Shown in pieces: positions 33,356 to 45,320 of a stretch of DNA of 64,000 nt. The position numbers and the translations under genes are program-made. Under the pieces are notes generated by a model. That model had not been told where the DNA came from and ran no database searches. It saw nothing but the letters and a program-made list of their open reading frames with translations. The stretch is from assembly GCA_947507595.1 (NCBI GenBank), contig OX382266.1, positions 806,001 through 870,000 of the forward strand, read 5' to 3'. Within the stretch, counting starts at the first letter, position 1, and each line of letters opens with the position of its first letter. The stretch comes from Pyralis farinalis (Eukaryota > Arthropoda > Insecta > Lepidoptera > Pyralidae).

Positions 33356-33435
33356 GTCTGAGGAAGTACCTCCACCTCACCGAAAACTGCCACCAAATAA
33401 CAACTCCTTGGAGGGTTGTCGTGTTCCAGCGAGTA
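33356..33435 (+). repeat. SINE-A, first segment of a split copy
   Basis: GGAAGTACCTCCACCTCACC and AACAACTCCTTGGAGGGTTG are the middle of SINE-A. The copy resumes at 34400 beyond the LINE. Confidence 0.65.
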
Positions 33436-34399
33436 AGTGATTTTCAGAAATCGATGAGAGGCGTGAGAATCTTGCGTTGAGCTGAATCGGGTTTTGGATC
33501 TCATTAGTAAATGGGGTTCCAATAATCTGGTTGAGTTTAATGCTGAGAAAACTTAGGTTTGAGCGTTTACAAACAAAATGTCCCAATACCTTCCCACTCC
33601 CAGTCTTCAAGGCGCTTCCCTCAGTATGCGAGATAGTCTGAATATGCTAGACCTTAACCAGCGTTATTACATCGAGAGTCTCATCTCAACAGCTTCAAGA
33701 ATACTCGGAGTCCTGAACAGGGTGCGCCAGTTCTTCACGCCGGACCAGCTTTGTCTGCTTTATAAGACACAAGTTCGGGCCTGCGTGTAGTATTGCTCGC
33801 ATCTCTGGAACGGCTCCGCACAGTATCTTCTCCAGGCTCTCGATAGGTTGCAGCGACGGGCTATCCGCATAATCGAAGACGAAGAGGCCACCAAAAACCT
33901 AGAACCTCTTCAACTCCGTAGGGACATAGGCTCTCTAAGCGTATTTTACCGCTTTTACCAGTGCTCTGAAGAACTGCTTTCCCTTATCCCACCCTCTCCC
34001 TTCCGTCATAGAACCACACGTGCAGGCTTGCGATTTCATCGTTCCACTGTTTAGAATATCTCTTCGCGTACCAAAAAGTTCGGCAACTCCTATCTCTGTC
34101 GTACTATTAAAAAATGGAACGCCTTGCCTGCACATGTGTTCCCTCCTTCCTACAATATGGGATCCTTCAAACGAAGCGTGAAGAGGCATCTTGCGGGTCA
34201 GCATTGTAGGGTCAACTGACAGGATACTGTGTAGTCTTTTGTCAGTTACAGTTGGGATTTGGGCTCCTGTTTCGCTTACCATCAGGCAAAGAGGATTCAT
34301 TATACTGAACTGGTTTTACGCCTTTGCATAACTACTATTTTCTTACTATGTTTAACACTGCTCTATTCAATAAAGAATATATACTAATATAAAAAAAAA
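33436..34399 (+). pseudogene. Jockey/CR1-like LINE, 3' part
   Basis: The translation contains RQFFTPDQLCLLYKTQVRAC, then a stop, LQRRAIRIIEDEEATK, LLSLIPPSPFRHRTTRAGLR and TIKKWNALPAHVFPPSYN, ending GQHCRVN. This is the conserved thumb/C-terminal region of jockey/CR1-type LINEs. The 3' end is AATAAAGAATATATAC plus an A-run at 34399. It lacks the RT palm and has stops at about 33789 and 34053. GAGTAAG at both edges suggests insertion into a SINE-A. It is close kin of the minus-strand copy at 62400. Confidence 0.75.
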
Positions 34400-34500
34400 G
34401 TGAGTAAGCACGCACAAGCGTTACTTCAGGTATTGCAAGCATTCATAGGCTAAGGAAACCACAGGTGGACGGTGTGACTGTATGCCTCCTGACGTATCGA
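34400..34500 (+). repeat. SINE-A, second segment of a split copy
   Basis: GTGAGTAAGCACGCACAAGC, GCATTCATAGGCTAAGG and TGTATGCCTCCTGACGT complete the SINE-A copy begun at 33356. Confidence 0.65.
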
Positions 34501-34995
34501 AATGTAAGTACGCAAGCTTCGCAATTTAATTGATTAAACAATTTATAATTATTTAAAGACGATGCCAATGAAATCGTTAACTTATAAATCGAATATACTT
34601 ATATGAGACCAATCGAATGTTACAAACTTTTTATAATTACATGGTTTAAAATCTATTAAATCTGGTTTCAGTATAATCGTAACATTTCTTTATGAAACCA
34701 GTAAGACGTCAGAACCCTTTCAGTGACAAAATTAATAATTAGACATTGAGTATCCATGAAAGTGAAAAAAATATGGGTCTAATAGAAAACCTCTTCCTTT
34801 ACAAAGTTGTATAAAAAATGTCTGCCATATAAAATCTTGTAGTTTGAAACCTTTAACAGTTGTTTGGGAGATTATTGGTGGAATGGAAGCGAAGAAGAAT
34901 TTAAATAAGTCATTTGTGTAACGATGTTCTAACATTATAAATATCATTTTTAATCGAAAGCACATACACAGCCTTTTTTTTTGTGAATTTTCGTG
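34501..34995. other. No recognised feature
   Basis: AT-rich; no motif, repeat match or supported frame. Confidence 0.5.
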
Positions 34996-34999
34996 ATAT

Positions 35000-35070
35000 T
35001 GAATAATGAAGACCGCGTCCGTCTCATGGCGCTCGGTTCTCCCTACCCATCCCGCAAAGAATCTGACGTG
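35000..35070 (+). repeat. RTE-like LINE 3' tail
   Basis: AAGACCGCGTCCGTCTCATG, GCGCTCGGTTCTCCCTACCC and a terminal AAAGATAGACATAG. Confidence 0.55.
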
Positions 35071-35821
35071 AATATAGTTAAAAGATAGACATAGCTTTAG
35101 CTATGCGTAAGTGAGACTCTTACCACGAGACAATTGTATCAAATTTGTGTTTCATTTTGTGATTTCATGTAAAAAGATAAACATATAATTAAAATGCACC
35201 GAGTGATCTGCAGGCAGACTTGTTCGGTCCGATTGTCTCGTTTTACATATTAATAACATTTGTACCAACGTTGGGCCAAACAGGAATGTTTCCGTCGTAT
35301 TCATTTGTTTCCGACGGCCCCATCTATTGTATGTCGCGAGGAATAACGGCGGATATCTGATTAAACCCAATAAGTATCGCTCGTACGCAATACTAGCGCA
35401 GGCGGGCGACACACGGTGCGGTTTTGAAACGCATAATATTTCTTCGTGCATTGTATCAGGAGGCTTAAAACGGGTTTGATTTTAATCTAATGGTGGGGAT
35501 GGTAATGTAATGTTTTTACTTTGCCTTGATATCGTCACAATATTACAACAGGACTGTGTACTGGGAGCTGACAAATGCGCTGAGTAGGACGTTCATTATA
35601 GATGCTGTTGGTCTCGGTCTACTAGAGTGGCTACAATATTTTTATTAAGACAAATATTACTATTCAATATACTTACAGAAAAATATTTCTTGTATTAAAT
35701 AACTTTAGGTTAAATTTGATTTTGTATATTGCTGGCACTACGAACCAACAATATTTTTATACTTTTATGTATCTTTCAAGTTCATTTTTTAATAATATGA
35801 ACCCATTCTAAAAAGGAAGAT

Positions 35822-35990
35822 GAGGTTACCTTTGCCTATATGAATGCTTGCAATACAAGATTTATAGCTCGAGCGTCGTTATTCTCCGGAGTAAACTCCT
35901 GACCTGAGTTTAACATCACTCACTTACAGGGACCCATCAATTATTCAGGAAGATGTTATTTGGCTGCAGACTCCTATGAGAAGGTTTGAG
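35822..35990 (-). repeat. Degenerate SINE-A
   Basis: GAATGCTTGCAATACAAG, CACTCACTTACAGGGACCC and GTTATTTGGCTGCAGACTCC track SINE-A with many changes. 36000-36370 has nothing further. Confidence 0.5.
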
Positions 35991-36379
35991 AGCATTTACA
36001 ATGGATTAGTCCAACCGTTGAATTAATGAGAATTCTTTGTACCAGTAGTTTAACCACGTATATATCCTTTTAGAGTTGACTACTGTGACGATACAGTAGT
36101 CTCACAGAAGGTTAGAAATGTAAGTGTGCGTTACCACAGCATTTTAATGATAAAAAACATGAGACATCTTCTATGGAAAACGTCATTAGATCCCGGGCTA
36201 GGCACTAATAATCGATTATATATCATAATGCATAGTTTCCTCAGTTTTGTATCGTTTTTCAAACCCGCGCAGTGTGCAGTACGCTTAACGAATTCTTCCA
36301 ATCTGTGTAACGTCTGGTGATTCGCGCTCCACTTATTATGGTACCGTGGGCATTTGCATAAGAATAATAAGGAGGATTA

Positions 36380-36480
36380 TTGATGTCCCCCTCCCGCCCC
36401 CTCCGCCGGCCCCGCGCCCCCTCACCGGCGCGGAGCCCGTGTCGCCGGGTGGTATACGGCGGGAAACGTAAGAGATGATG
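36380..36480. other. C-rich island
   Basis: CCCCCTCCCGCCCCCTCCG then GGCCCCGCGCCCCCTCACC, strand-asymmetric for C. There is no gene. It could be regulatory or able to form non-B DNA. Confidence 0.25.
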
Positions 36481-36847
36481 AGTGGTCCACTGCAGCTACT
36501 CAGAAGTTATTAAACCTGTGCACAGCTCGACCACGCACAGAGTCAGATTCTACCTGTCGCTATTTATATACTGGAAATTCTTCATCTTATGTGTGTGAGT
36601 GTCATTGAATTGTGCTGTAAAAGTTCGTAAGTTGTGAGTAAACCTACTTAAGTCGTACTAATCGAAGAATGCAGCACAGCAAGTTAATTGTTTCTTTCAC
36701 ATTATTATCTTTTTCATTAGCGCGGTATATATTAGTCGCGGTCATTTGATAAACGCGATAGATCCAACACGTGAAGGCCTATTCGAGAAGATCGATGTAA
36801 CTTGGTACAATGTCGCAACCTGCAATAGGACATTTCAGTTTACCTAA

Positions 36848-36870
36848 TTCTTGGGTAAAGTACCCAAGAA
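36848..36870. repeat. Perfect short hairpin
   Basis: TTCTTGGGTA, spacer AAG, TACCCAAGAA: 10-base arms with a 3-base loop. No poly-T follows; function unknown. Confidence 0.6.
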
Positions 36871-37843
36871 CAAAACTCTCCGTACTGTTAGACGTCGGTA
36901 GACGGAATTTGAAGGGGGACCAATGTCTCTAAATGTCGACATTTATTAAGGCCGGCCTTCGACTCACCGAGGTAAACGTGGTTACTGTACATTGGTTTAT
37001 TGAAGAAACCCGGAGTATCGGCTATGAGGTGATTCAAAGATATTTTTGAGTAAAAATATTGAATACTTAAAATTTAGGGAATTCTGTTGTTTTGGAAAAG
37101 AAACGAGCTCATATCAATTAGTGCACAAATATGTTTCCAAATAAATACGAAGTACAACGGACGTTCTATTACTGTATGTGAAACTGTAAGTTTGTCTTGT
37201 TTACAACAATATAAAAAAAGTGCTATAGCTGACTGCGATACAACAACTGCTTCCCTGGTATGCTTAAAAAGTACAATAAAGACGACCGAGAAGCTGCAAA
37301 TTCTTGTATGATGGCAAGGCTACTTTGCGCACCGCGAATAACATGTTCAGTTTGTGAACTATCTCGGACATAGTCCGGACTACTATTCTGTGACTTTATT
37401 ATATTCCTGAAAATCGAGAAGACTTAATTTGAGTTTATTTTTGAAGTAGTCTTTCAGTTAACACCTGAAAAGCAAGCGTTATATGCAAAATAGTTCAAAA
37501 ACAAAAATATTTATTATTTAAAGGTGGAATTTGAAAAACAATAAATATTTTATTATGCTCTTAATTTATTATATCTACGAATTGTGAAAACTTGAAATGT
37601 GCCCTGCGCACACATTGTAGAAACGCACCTGCAGAGGAGAAGTGATGCCCGAAGTAAATAAGTTATTCGAAGGACCCGTGCCACGGCAGGGCACCGTCAC
37701 CCTTGTCTTTCAAGCATTTGTAAGGTCATATAAACCCACTGTGAGTCGCTAGTTTAATTTGCTCACTCATAATAACATATAAAGCACAAATTATGAAGTA
37801 CGGAAGTGACACGGATTTATTAACCCGGCGAGTGAAAGCGGGC

Positions 37844-37921
37844 GCGGCCCGCCGCCGCTCGTGCTACGCGTGGCCCGCCGCCGCTCGTGCTACGCGCGGC
37901 CCGCCGCCGCTCGTGCTACGC
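37844..37921. repeat. Tandem repeat, 3 x 26 bp
   Basis: The unit GCGGCCCGCCGCCGCTCG + TGCTACGC is repeated three times (37844, 37870, 37896). One base differs in copy 2. It is GC-rich within AT-rich DNA. Confidence 0.85.
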
Positions 37922-37999
37922 GCCCGAACTAATGCTTAATTTTGTTCTCTTTTCATGTTTGCTTTGTATACATTTCGTGTAAAACGGAACGGAATAATT

Positions 38000-38530
38000 T
38001 GATGTAACGCCGCCGTCGACGTGGGACCGATTGAATGCTTCACTTTTATGCCGGCTTCGAACCGCGCTCTATTGATATTGTATGCAAATACCGCCCAGCG
38101 CTCCTAGTTGCGGCAATAAATTATGGATTATTTGTACGTACTTAGCGAGTTCTCTCTATAAAAACGGCCGCTTGGCCTGAATGAAAATGGGGTGATTGTG
38201 ACAATATCTCAAAGGACCGCTTTCAGTATTACAACACGCGTTCTCCAAATAAAACAATACAAATGTATTTCCCTAATTGTATTAACAGCGGTCAAGCGCG
38301 CATCGGCGACCTATAAAGTGGAAAGTTTCATTTTGTGAGTCGCAAATTTCCAGTACCTTTCGGGCGATTGAATTAGCAACCTTCGTAGCACGTGCCGCTA
38401 CGCGACATGCTACGCGGCTACGGGCCAAGGAGACTACGTGTTTACGGCGGCCGTAACACGTGACTGACGCCACAATTGAAAATGCATAATGAATGTTAAT
38501 GATTATAATTTTCTCAACGATGTTCGGTGA
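38000..38530. promoter_or_regulatory. Candidate developmental enhancer (POU, Otx/Hox-type motifs)
   Basis: Non-repetitive sequence with an octamer TATGCAAAT (about 38083), AATAAATTATGGATTA (Cdx/Hox- and Bicoid/Otx-like), CATAATGAATGTTAATG and GC-rich patches (GCTACGCGGCTACGGGCC). The motif mix is typical of conserved noncoding DNA near developmental regulators. It is inferred only from motifs. Confidence 0.3.
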
Positions 38531-38809
38531 CATCCGCGTTAATTTAATAATTTCAAACGTTTAACCACTTTCAAAAAATGTCAGCTGCCTTTCGCCGTAA
38601 CTGTATACGGTACGATATTGTGCTGAGAAAGTAGTTGAAATAGCGCACAGTAACCACGTACGGGAATTGTTGGATTTTCCTTACTGGCAAGTTTATTTAT
38701 GTGAGGCTCTAAAACAAGTTTGGATTTTACTGTAATTGCATAAAATATAGTATTATTGACAATGTTTAGCATATTATTTACATTTGAAATACTAAAATGA
38801 ATATAGTTG

Positions 38810-38965
38810 GTTTTAAGTTAGTATAACAAAATGGCAGACATTAAAAAATATAGAGGTATCATCAGCAAATAGTATATACATATTAAATAAGATGCTATCA
38901 AATTCTGGGTTACTCCTCTAATTTGTTGGTTTAGACATTTACTTCCCGAACTAGGGTGAGAAGTT
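38810..38965 (-). pseudogene. Short LINE reverse-transcriptase relic
   Basis: The minus-strand pieces IRGVTQ (the GVPQGS region) and, after a frameshift, NMYILFADDTSIFF span two adjacent RT motifs with the catalytic ADD at about 38860. Nothing else of the LINE is recognisable. Confidence 0.55.
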
Positions 38966-39106
38966 AGTATTGAAATAAAATTAATAACGAAAAAAGACTT
39001 AGTTAAATGGATAATTATTGCCGTCCGTACATGATGAATGAAATGTCTGGGGCAAGGCATCATTTTCATTTCTCTCGTCAAAAAACGTCACAAGCTGTGA
39101 TTATTA

Positions 39107-39145
39107 TTAACCCTTCGAAACCCGGGTGGTCGTATACGACCGCGA
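39107..39145 (+). mobile_element. Possible piggyBac-type terminus
   Basis: TTAA at 39107-39110 is followed by CCCTTCGAAACCCGGG and the perfect palindrome GGTCGTATACGACC. TTAA plus a CCCTT-start end fits piggyBac-like MITEs. No matching second end was found, so this is a solo terminus or a coincidence. Confidence 0.3.
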
Positions 39146-39429
39146 AATATATGGGAAAACGTATATAACGGATTCTGACTGCTCAATATTTTGATGAGTT
39201 TCACTTATGGTACACTACGTAACAATGAAAACAAGATGGACTGTGGAAATACGATACAACACAGCGCAGTAACATTTCTAGTTACCTCATTCATGTAGGT
39301 TCGTTTCCCTCTAACTGTTAAGCGCAATCACTAATAAATAATGTGTATAAATTGTATTGTTCAATTCTGTAATACAAACATAGCATATCCTACATGTAGG
39401 TTTCAGCGAGCGGCTGTAAGGTAAGTCCA

Positions 39430-39680
39430 CATTTCGTCGCGAACCAAACCTGACCGGAACGAACCGCGCGCTACGATTGTTAAATAAACTCCGGCGGCGA
39501 GTTCAGCCGCACATTCCCACGATTAAAATTCCGGATCGGGTTTTTGCGGTTCGCACGGCGGAGGTGGCACAATGGGCCCTAAATCAGGCGCGTACCTCCG
39601 GACCAGTTACTTAATTCAATCATGATAACTGCCCGACCCCGCTCCCGCCACCCGCCTCCGCGCAACAAATAAATTGACCA
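39430..39680. promoter_or_regulatory. GC-rich candidate conserved noncoding block 1
   Basis: CGGATCGGGTTTTTGCGG, GGGCCCTAAATCAGG, ACTTAATTCAATCATGATAA and CCCGCTCCCGCCACCCG. It combines homeodomain-like TAAT cores with GC-rich sites and has no repeat match. Confidence 0.25.
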
Positions 39681-40289
39681 ATGACCGCTGTTGCGAGCGC
39701 TTTCAGGGCTGTCGCGTATTTGAAGAAATGTCACAACGAAAAAATAAAGTCACATTGTAAACAGGCATTTACATTTAGATTGTATTTCTACCTATATATA
39801 ACTTCATACCAAATCCCTTGCGTACTACATATATACATATATATATACGTAGATTATTGATTATATTTCGGGTTTGCATTTAGGAGGTTATTAATTTGGT
39901 CCGTTTAAAATAAGTACGTATCATCAAGATTTGTCTAAATCTAGAGTAAACCAAGTAACTTTGATGGCTTTGTCTTTATTCTGTGTAGCAACTTACACCG
40001 GGTTCCTGGTGGGTGACCTAACGTAATCTAAGAATCACAATACTTCTCCTGGTAATTTGTTGTTGGGTGTCAGTTGGGCTGTTTCGAATTAAGTTGGTAA
40101 CGCTGTGTCCCACTTCCCTTTCTATCTTGGAGTCTGATTACCACTTAAAGTGCCTTATCATAATCTTTGAAACTCGGAGGAGCTTAAGTTTGCTTGTTCA
40201 TTGACATGTTTGTTCGGTTAGACTGGCGCACTTAACGGTGCTGTAGGACTTCTCGACTAAAATGATATTATATTATATATTCAATATAT

Positions 40290-41440
40290 TTGTTTTAATT
40301 ATTATGAGCGTGCCGACCCTGCCTTAAAGAAGGGCTGTAGTACCTGTCGGCCGGCGGTCTATTCTGCGAACGGCGACCTTGCAGCGGCTGATAACAATTG
40401 AGAGCCGCTCGCCGACCAAATTCAATATCCCGAGGTGTCGCCACCCCGGCGGGCTCCTTCCACCCTCCCTCGCACGCCTCGCATTTAGTGTCCACTGCGG
40501 GGACGACCACTTAACGAGAACCGAACTCAGACTACAGTTTAATTTCGAGACACCTCCCGCTGTAAATCGGCGAAGTAACAGAGCACAACACAGGTACACG
40601 ACCGGACTCCTGTCACACGTAACTGAATCATAAAACAAAAGCTAGATGGATGTTATCTCAAATACAAGAGTTCCGAATCACGTCCGGCGCGTTATCTGCG
40701 CCGCGCGCCCGTCCGGCGAGATGGCCGCGATCGGCCGGCCGGCATATTAAACGCCGATTAACCCACCGCCTCGCGTCTGATTTATGTGAACTATTAAAAT
40801 CTCCGAAGGCACAGAATTAATTGCACTACTTCAGCGGCGGCCGGTTTATTAATTGGGACCGAGTCGCCTGTTGTTTATGGACGTTTCCCTTTCCTCGCCG
40901 GCCCTCGTGACCCGGCCGTTCCAATTTGTCCACTCGCGTTCCGTTCACTTTCGATGGCTATTAAGGGCCCTACCTCCGTTTCCGAATACATAAAACTACG
41001 CAGATAGCCGCTCTCGAGTGCCACCTAGAGCTTTCAATTAGAAGCGGCCCGACCGCAATTGTAATTCTAATTCAGTCGCGAGTGCGCCGCGCACTTAACA
41101 TTCAGATGTGGACCGCGCGCGGCGGAGAGCGGGGCGCGCCCGGTTTATAACTTGTGCGGATGAAAATGATGTGCTTAGGTGGCCGTCGGGGCCCGGAAGT
41201 TTGCCCATTTACATTGAAATGCGGACACGGTGAAATATCACCTCGGCGGGCGGCGGGGCGCGGGGCGCGGAGGTCGCGAACAAATTATGAAGAACAATTA
41301 GCGGGGCGACACACGCGGCCCGTGTCGCCGGCCGCCGCCTGCGCCCTGTCCGCGACGTCGCCAGTCGGACACGCGACATACGTGCTTCAAATTATTGCTT
41401 TTATCTGCGCGAATATTTTTTGTCTCGAGAATGTTTAGAT
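40290..41440. promoter_or_regulatory. GC-rich candidate conserved noncoding block 2
   Basis: About 1.1 kb, CpG-rich and free of repeats, with AT-rich homeodomain-like cores inside GC-rich sequence: GAATTAATTGCAC, TTTATTAATTGGGACC, GTAATTCTAATTCAG, ATTTACATTGAAATG, and GGCCGGCCGGC. Frames on both strands (40295-40638, 41154-41438) overlap and lack splice or motif support. That fits regulatory sequence better than an exon. This is the longest repeat-free GC-rich stretch in the window. Confidence 0.35.
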
Positions 41441-41724
41441 AGTATCTGTCCTTGTGTCCAGGCGGACGTTTACATTAGTAATTATATATTATTTCCAAAT
41501 GTTTGTGAGTTGTAAACTTAAAAGTGTAAGTAGTAATTACTGACTGCTAAAACTTACGGTATCCGAAGAATACGTTTTAACGAGGAAAGCGCCGATTACT
41601 GGTTACAATGGAAGGCACTGCAGGAGTGTAGTGAGTAGTGTCGGCAACTATATTCATTTATAATTCCGGCTAGTTATATAAATAAAACACAGTATACCAT
41701 TAGCACACTTATATGTAGGGGACA

Positions 41725-41915
41725 ATAGGTTGTCGATAGATGACAGCCAGTTAAGTAGGCGGCCTTTGGGCGGCTTGAAAATACTGGCCTCCGTCGTACT
41801 GGCGGCCCGAGTTGAGCACCGTGGTAGAGTATGCTCGAAACCCCTTCGATTGAAGGGCGACCAGTATCCCTGCAGTGGGATGAGTTAGAGTTAGTGTAGT
41901 AGAGCACAATAACCT
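41725..41915 (+). repeat. Repeat E copy 2
   Basis: GGGCGGCTTGAAAATACTGG, GTTGAGCACCGTGG, TATGCTCGAAACC and GGGATGAGTTAGAGTTAGTG align with 28840-28985 but contain an extra segment. 41920-42960 has no other recognised feature. Confidence 0.5.
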
Positions 41916-42969
41916 GTCAGACCCCGTTATATACGTTTTCCCATACATTTATTGACGGAAAAGTGGTCCGCGGGTAATGAGAGATTAAAATATTCAAGTA
42001 ATTACAGTAGAGGCAGCACTCATACGTACATAATTGTAATAATGTATGGGTCTAGATTACGGTGAAAATAACCAAAGTTCTCGTCGCCGTTATCGTCATT
42101 GAACCACAGTTACAAAGTCAGTCAAAGAACACTTTCAGCGCTCGACGTTCGACTCCCGGCTACTTTAAACCACCCTGGACCTACTAACTCGCTGGAGATC
42201 CGTTGGGACTGGGTTATGACACAGAGAGTGACGAAAATTCCATACGTCCTCTTTGATTCGAATGTGTTACATTTAAAGTACTTCGTTCTACTCTCGCGTC
42301 GCTGCAGTTCGTTTTCACACAAGATATTTTTTGTCGTTGCTTCTTCACCAGTGATCGTTTGCGGATTACTGTGTTTACTACAATTCAAAGAATATTTAAT
42401 CTGTATATGATTGTGGGGTGTTCCAAAAGCCAACGAGCGTGCAGAAATAGACGTGTATATGTTAAATAAACGAGTGCGGTGTGCCCGGTCCTCGGCGCAG
42501 AGTTGTCTCGGTCTACTGTGTGAGGTACTTGTCGGGAACATATAAATAGTAAAAGAATGTAACTTACCGGTTACGTTAGGGTTAAGGCCTTGATACACAA
42601 TGATAATACAAGGAAAGCACTTACCTAAACTAAAAAAAACAGACGCATAGCTCGACTTGCGCGAGAAGCGAATCCGCGACCACTGATGTTATTGTAGCCA
42701 CCGCTGCTCACTCGACTCGCTTGAGCTCGCCAGTTCCTCTGTTTACGTTTTAAAGAATCTTTAGTCTGCGTGTGGTGCGCTTTGATTCATTGCAGGGCTG
42801 TAGGGTAGTTACCACAAATCTTCTTCTCTTCTAAGTCTTGTTGCTTGCGGTATTGGAACTAAGTGTCCGAGTTTACGGCTAGAGGCCACCTTGCAATCGG
42901 ATAAGACACGGATGTCGTAACTCACTGTATGTGAAGTTACAAGTAATGTCCCGAGAAGACGCTTTGTTA

Positions 42970-43105
42970 GCGGCGAGGGTGGCAACGTGCAAGCGAAACC
43001 TCCTGTAATAGCTCCTATTTTTATAGCGTTTATAGGCTACGGTAACCACATTACATCAGTTGGGCCGTATGCTTGTATACTTCCCGACGTATATAAAAAA
43101 GCGCA
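42970..43105 (+). mobile_element. SINE-A 3' end
   Basis: TATAGGCTACGGTAACCACA, TGGGCCGTATGCTTGTATAC and a TATAAAAAA end. Confidence 0.7.
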
Positions 43106-43149
43106 GGATTCGAATACCTTAAATATTAAACACATCTTTTTCATGTACC

Positions 43150-43345
43150 ACACTATCAAATACTCACGACGTAGATATACAATGCGAAAGTGGAAGAAAA
43201 TAGGAGCCGATAAAAGAACAACACTTATGAACAAATTTGTCGTGTTTTGTCAGGAGGTTACAACAGGACTCCTCCTCAGGAATAGGTGGGCGTGCATGAA
43301 ACTATGTATGAATGTTAGACAAGTAAGCAAGGTGTGCATGTATAC
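43150..43345 (+). repeat. RTE-like LINE 3' tail, diverged
   Basis: GATATACAATGCGAAAGTGG, AATTTGTCGTGTTTTGTCAGG and GTGGGCGTGCATGAAAC match the RTE tail order. Confidence 0.55.
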
Positions 43346-43839
43346 CTATTAACTTGAAAGCTATGAAGAAAATAAAAAAAAAAAATTACTGTCTTCCGCT
43401 AACCTTACAACACTGATAAAGTCAGGAAAATTACTTTTTTTTCGTAAATAAATACTTACAAAACAGAAACCAGACTAAATGAGTCATCACTAACCACTCG
43501 AGCACAGGACTCGTCCGATAACGTAGCTGGGCCGCCGAGCTTCGCTCAGCATTTCTTTTCTAATTTTTTTATACTAAATCGCATTTCTTCAGGAAACAGA
43601 CCTATATAGAAGAAGCAAAACCTTATCCAAATATGAAATTGAATATCATGTCTGAGATACATGAATATAATATATATTTAGAATGTAATAATTGCTAATT
43701 TAATATAATAAGATACGATTATACAAGCAAGTGATCAGTTTTCAGGATGTAGGTAAGAAATATTTCATAATATTGGTTTATTTCCTTAAGCGAGTGCAAT
43801 GTCTGTGCATTTACCAATGGTCAGTAAACAGGGGCCGGC

Positions 43840-43990
43840 CACCCTTTGACCGCTCCGTGGTGGACCCTTCGAGATGAGATATGGCGCGGTCTCGCGGTGC
43901 GGCGCGGCGTCGCACCTGCGCTGCTCCCCGCCCCGTGTACGAACGCATTTATCTTATCCTCGCAAGAACACTCGGCCCACTGTGCATGTT
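43840..43990. promoter_or_regulatory. GC-rich candidate regulatory block
   Basis: GGTGCGGCGCGGCGTCGC, the E box CACCTG, CCCCGCCCCG and ATTTATCTTATCC (GATA inverse). It is non-repetitive; function is inferred from composition. Confidence 0.2.
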
Positions 43991-44429
43991 AGTAGGGCTC
44001 TGGATATAAGTGTCCACTAATAAATTATTTTACAAGGGTCCACATGGCTGTGGGGTATGGATTAATATACATCGAAATCCAAGTAAAAGTACACAGCGCT
44101 TACAAGACAGTGTAAAGGCAGTCGTCCTCGAGCTGTGTGCTCCCAAGTCTAGATATGTTCGATCGAGTCTGCTTCTAGTCTTCTGTCGAAGTTACCATCG
44201 TGCGGGTTGTCCAAGAGTACATATAAATTGATTGCTAATTTTTTGTCCAGCCGATGCATAAAATAAATTATAAAATAGTACGCGTTTTAAAGCTCGTGTC
44301 CCACACGGCTTCGTGCTATCTCCGATGTCACATCACACATATATTTTGTTGTAAATTGATGTCTATGTATAGTATCGTGTGACATTTATTACTTATATTA
44401 TACATACATTATATTTCATATCATTATGT

Positions 44430-44585
44430 TTATAGCGGGCCGTATGGGAAAGCTCAAGGTCGCTCAGCGTGGTATGGAAAGCTGTCCCCGTACTGGTACA
44501 CCCCTCACTAGATGGTGCGACGACGACTCAATAGGTTTTTAGGTAGTCGATGGATGCAGGTGGCACCGGATCGAGATGAATGTAA
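44430..44585 (+). repeat. LINE C-terminal relic of a second RTE-like lineage
   Basis: The pieces KLKVAQRGMES, CPRTGTPLTRWCDD and WHRIEMN resemble the PRTG(KR)(S)VGRPPTRWTDD(L) and (SR)WM(R)xAQDR ends of RTE-like proteins. Heavily decayed. Confidence 0.45.
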
Positions 44586-45104
44586 ATATAATAAAATTTG
44601 TAATACTTTTCTGCATACAAATCAAATATTTTGTTTCTACTTAGTAGAATATCTGAAGTTGCCCAATCATTAAACTCAAATTTATTTGTAATATCAATTG
44701 TTTACGTTGAAAACTTTTTTTTGATATTAACTGGATATAGCATGCAACAGATTGGTATAAAGAAAATCACGAGCATTTGCAGTATAATGTTGCATGTGGC
44801 ATACAATAATTAATATAATTGCCTTTAATGTGGTTAATTAACGAAGGTATCTAGAACCTACTCTGTCTGAGAATGCAATGGTTTTACTGATAGAACCTGA
44901 ACCGCTGCCACAAATACCTGAATTTAGATTTTTAGATTTTCTAGATCTTACGCAATCGTCAATTCATAGTACAATAAATTTATGTAGTAGAAAGAATTGA
45001 TGGAGCCGGTCAGAAGCACAGAATTTAATAGATATCTGTCATATCAGAAAAGACCATACACAAAAAGTAAGATATCAAGAAAGGAAACAATGTGAAAAGA
45101 CATT

Positions 45105-45320
45105 AATATATATATATCAATATATTGAAACATGTGCTGAATCATTTTCCCACATTTCTATCAGTAAGATATTTATCGATTTTGTAATGAACTTTTTTAC
45201 AAATAGTATTTTGGATGTGCCTTTTAAACATATTGTCAAGATAGGACAGAGTTGGTTCAGACAATTTATTATAGAATCGAATACAATTTACAAAAAAAAA
45301 ATCTACCAGTGTCAGCGAGC
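45105..45320 (-). repeat. CR1/L2-like LINE 3' end
   Basis: The minus strand reads YLDNMFKRHIQNTICKKVHY then KIDKYLTDRNVG, the end-of-ORF pattern (FKrxlkxxl...YsixdYl) of CR1/L2-like LINEs. It may belong to the same family as 25240-26190. 44590-45100 is AT-rich, possibly its untranslated region. Confidence 0.5.

Noticed and set aside
40295..40638. Overlapping frames of 71-104 codons on both strands
   Set aside because: GC-rich DNA lowers stop density on all frames; no motif or splice support.
42122..42598. 158-codon minus-strand frame
   Set aside because: No recognisable domain, amphipathic random composition and no supporting splice signals.
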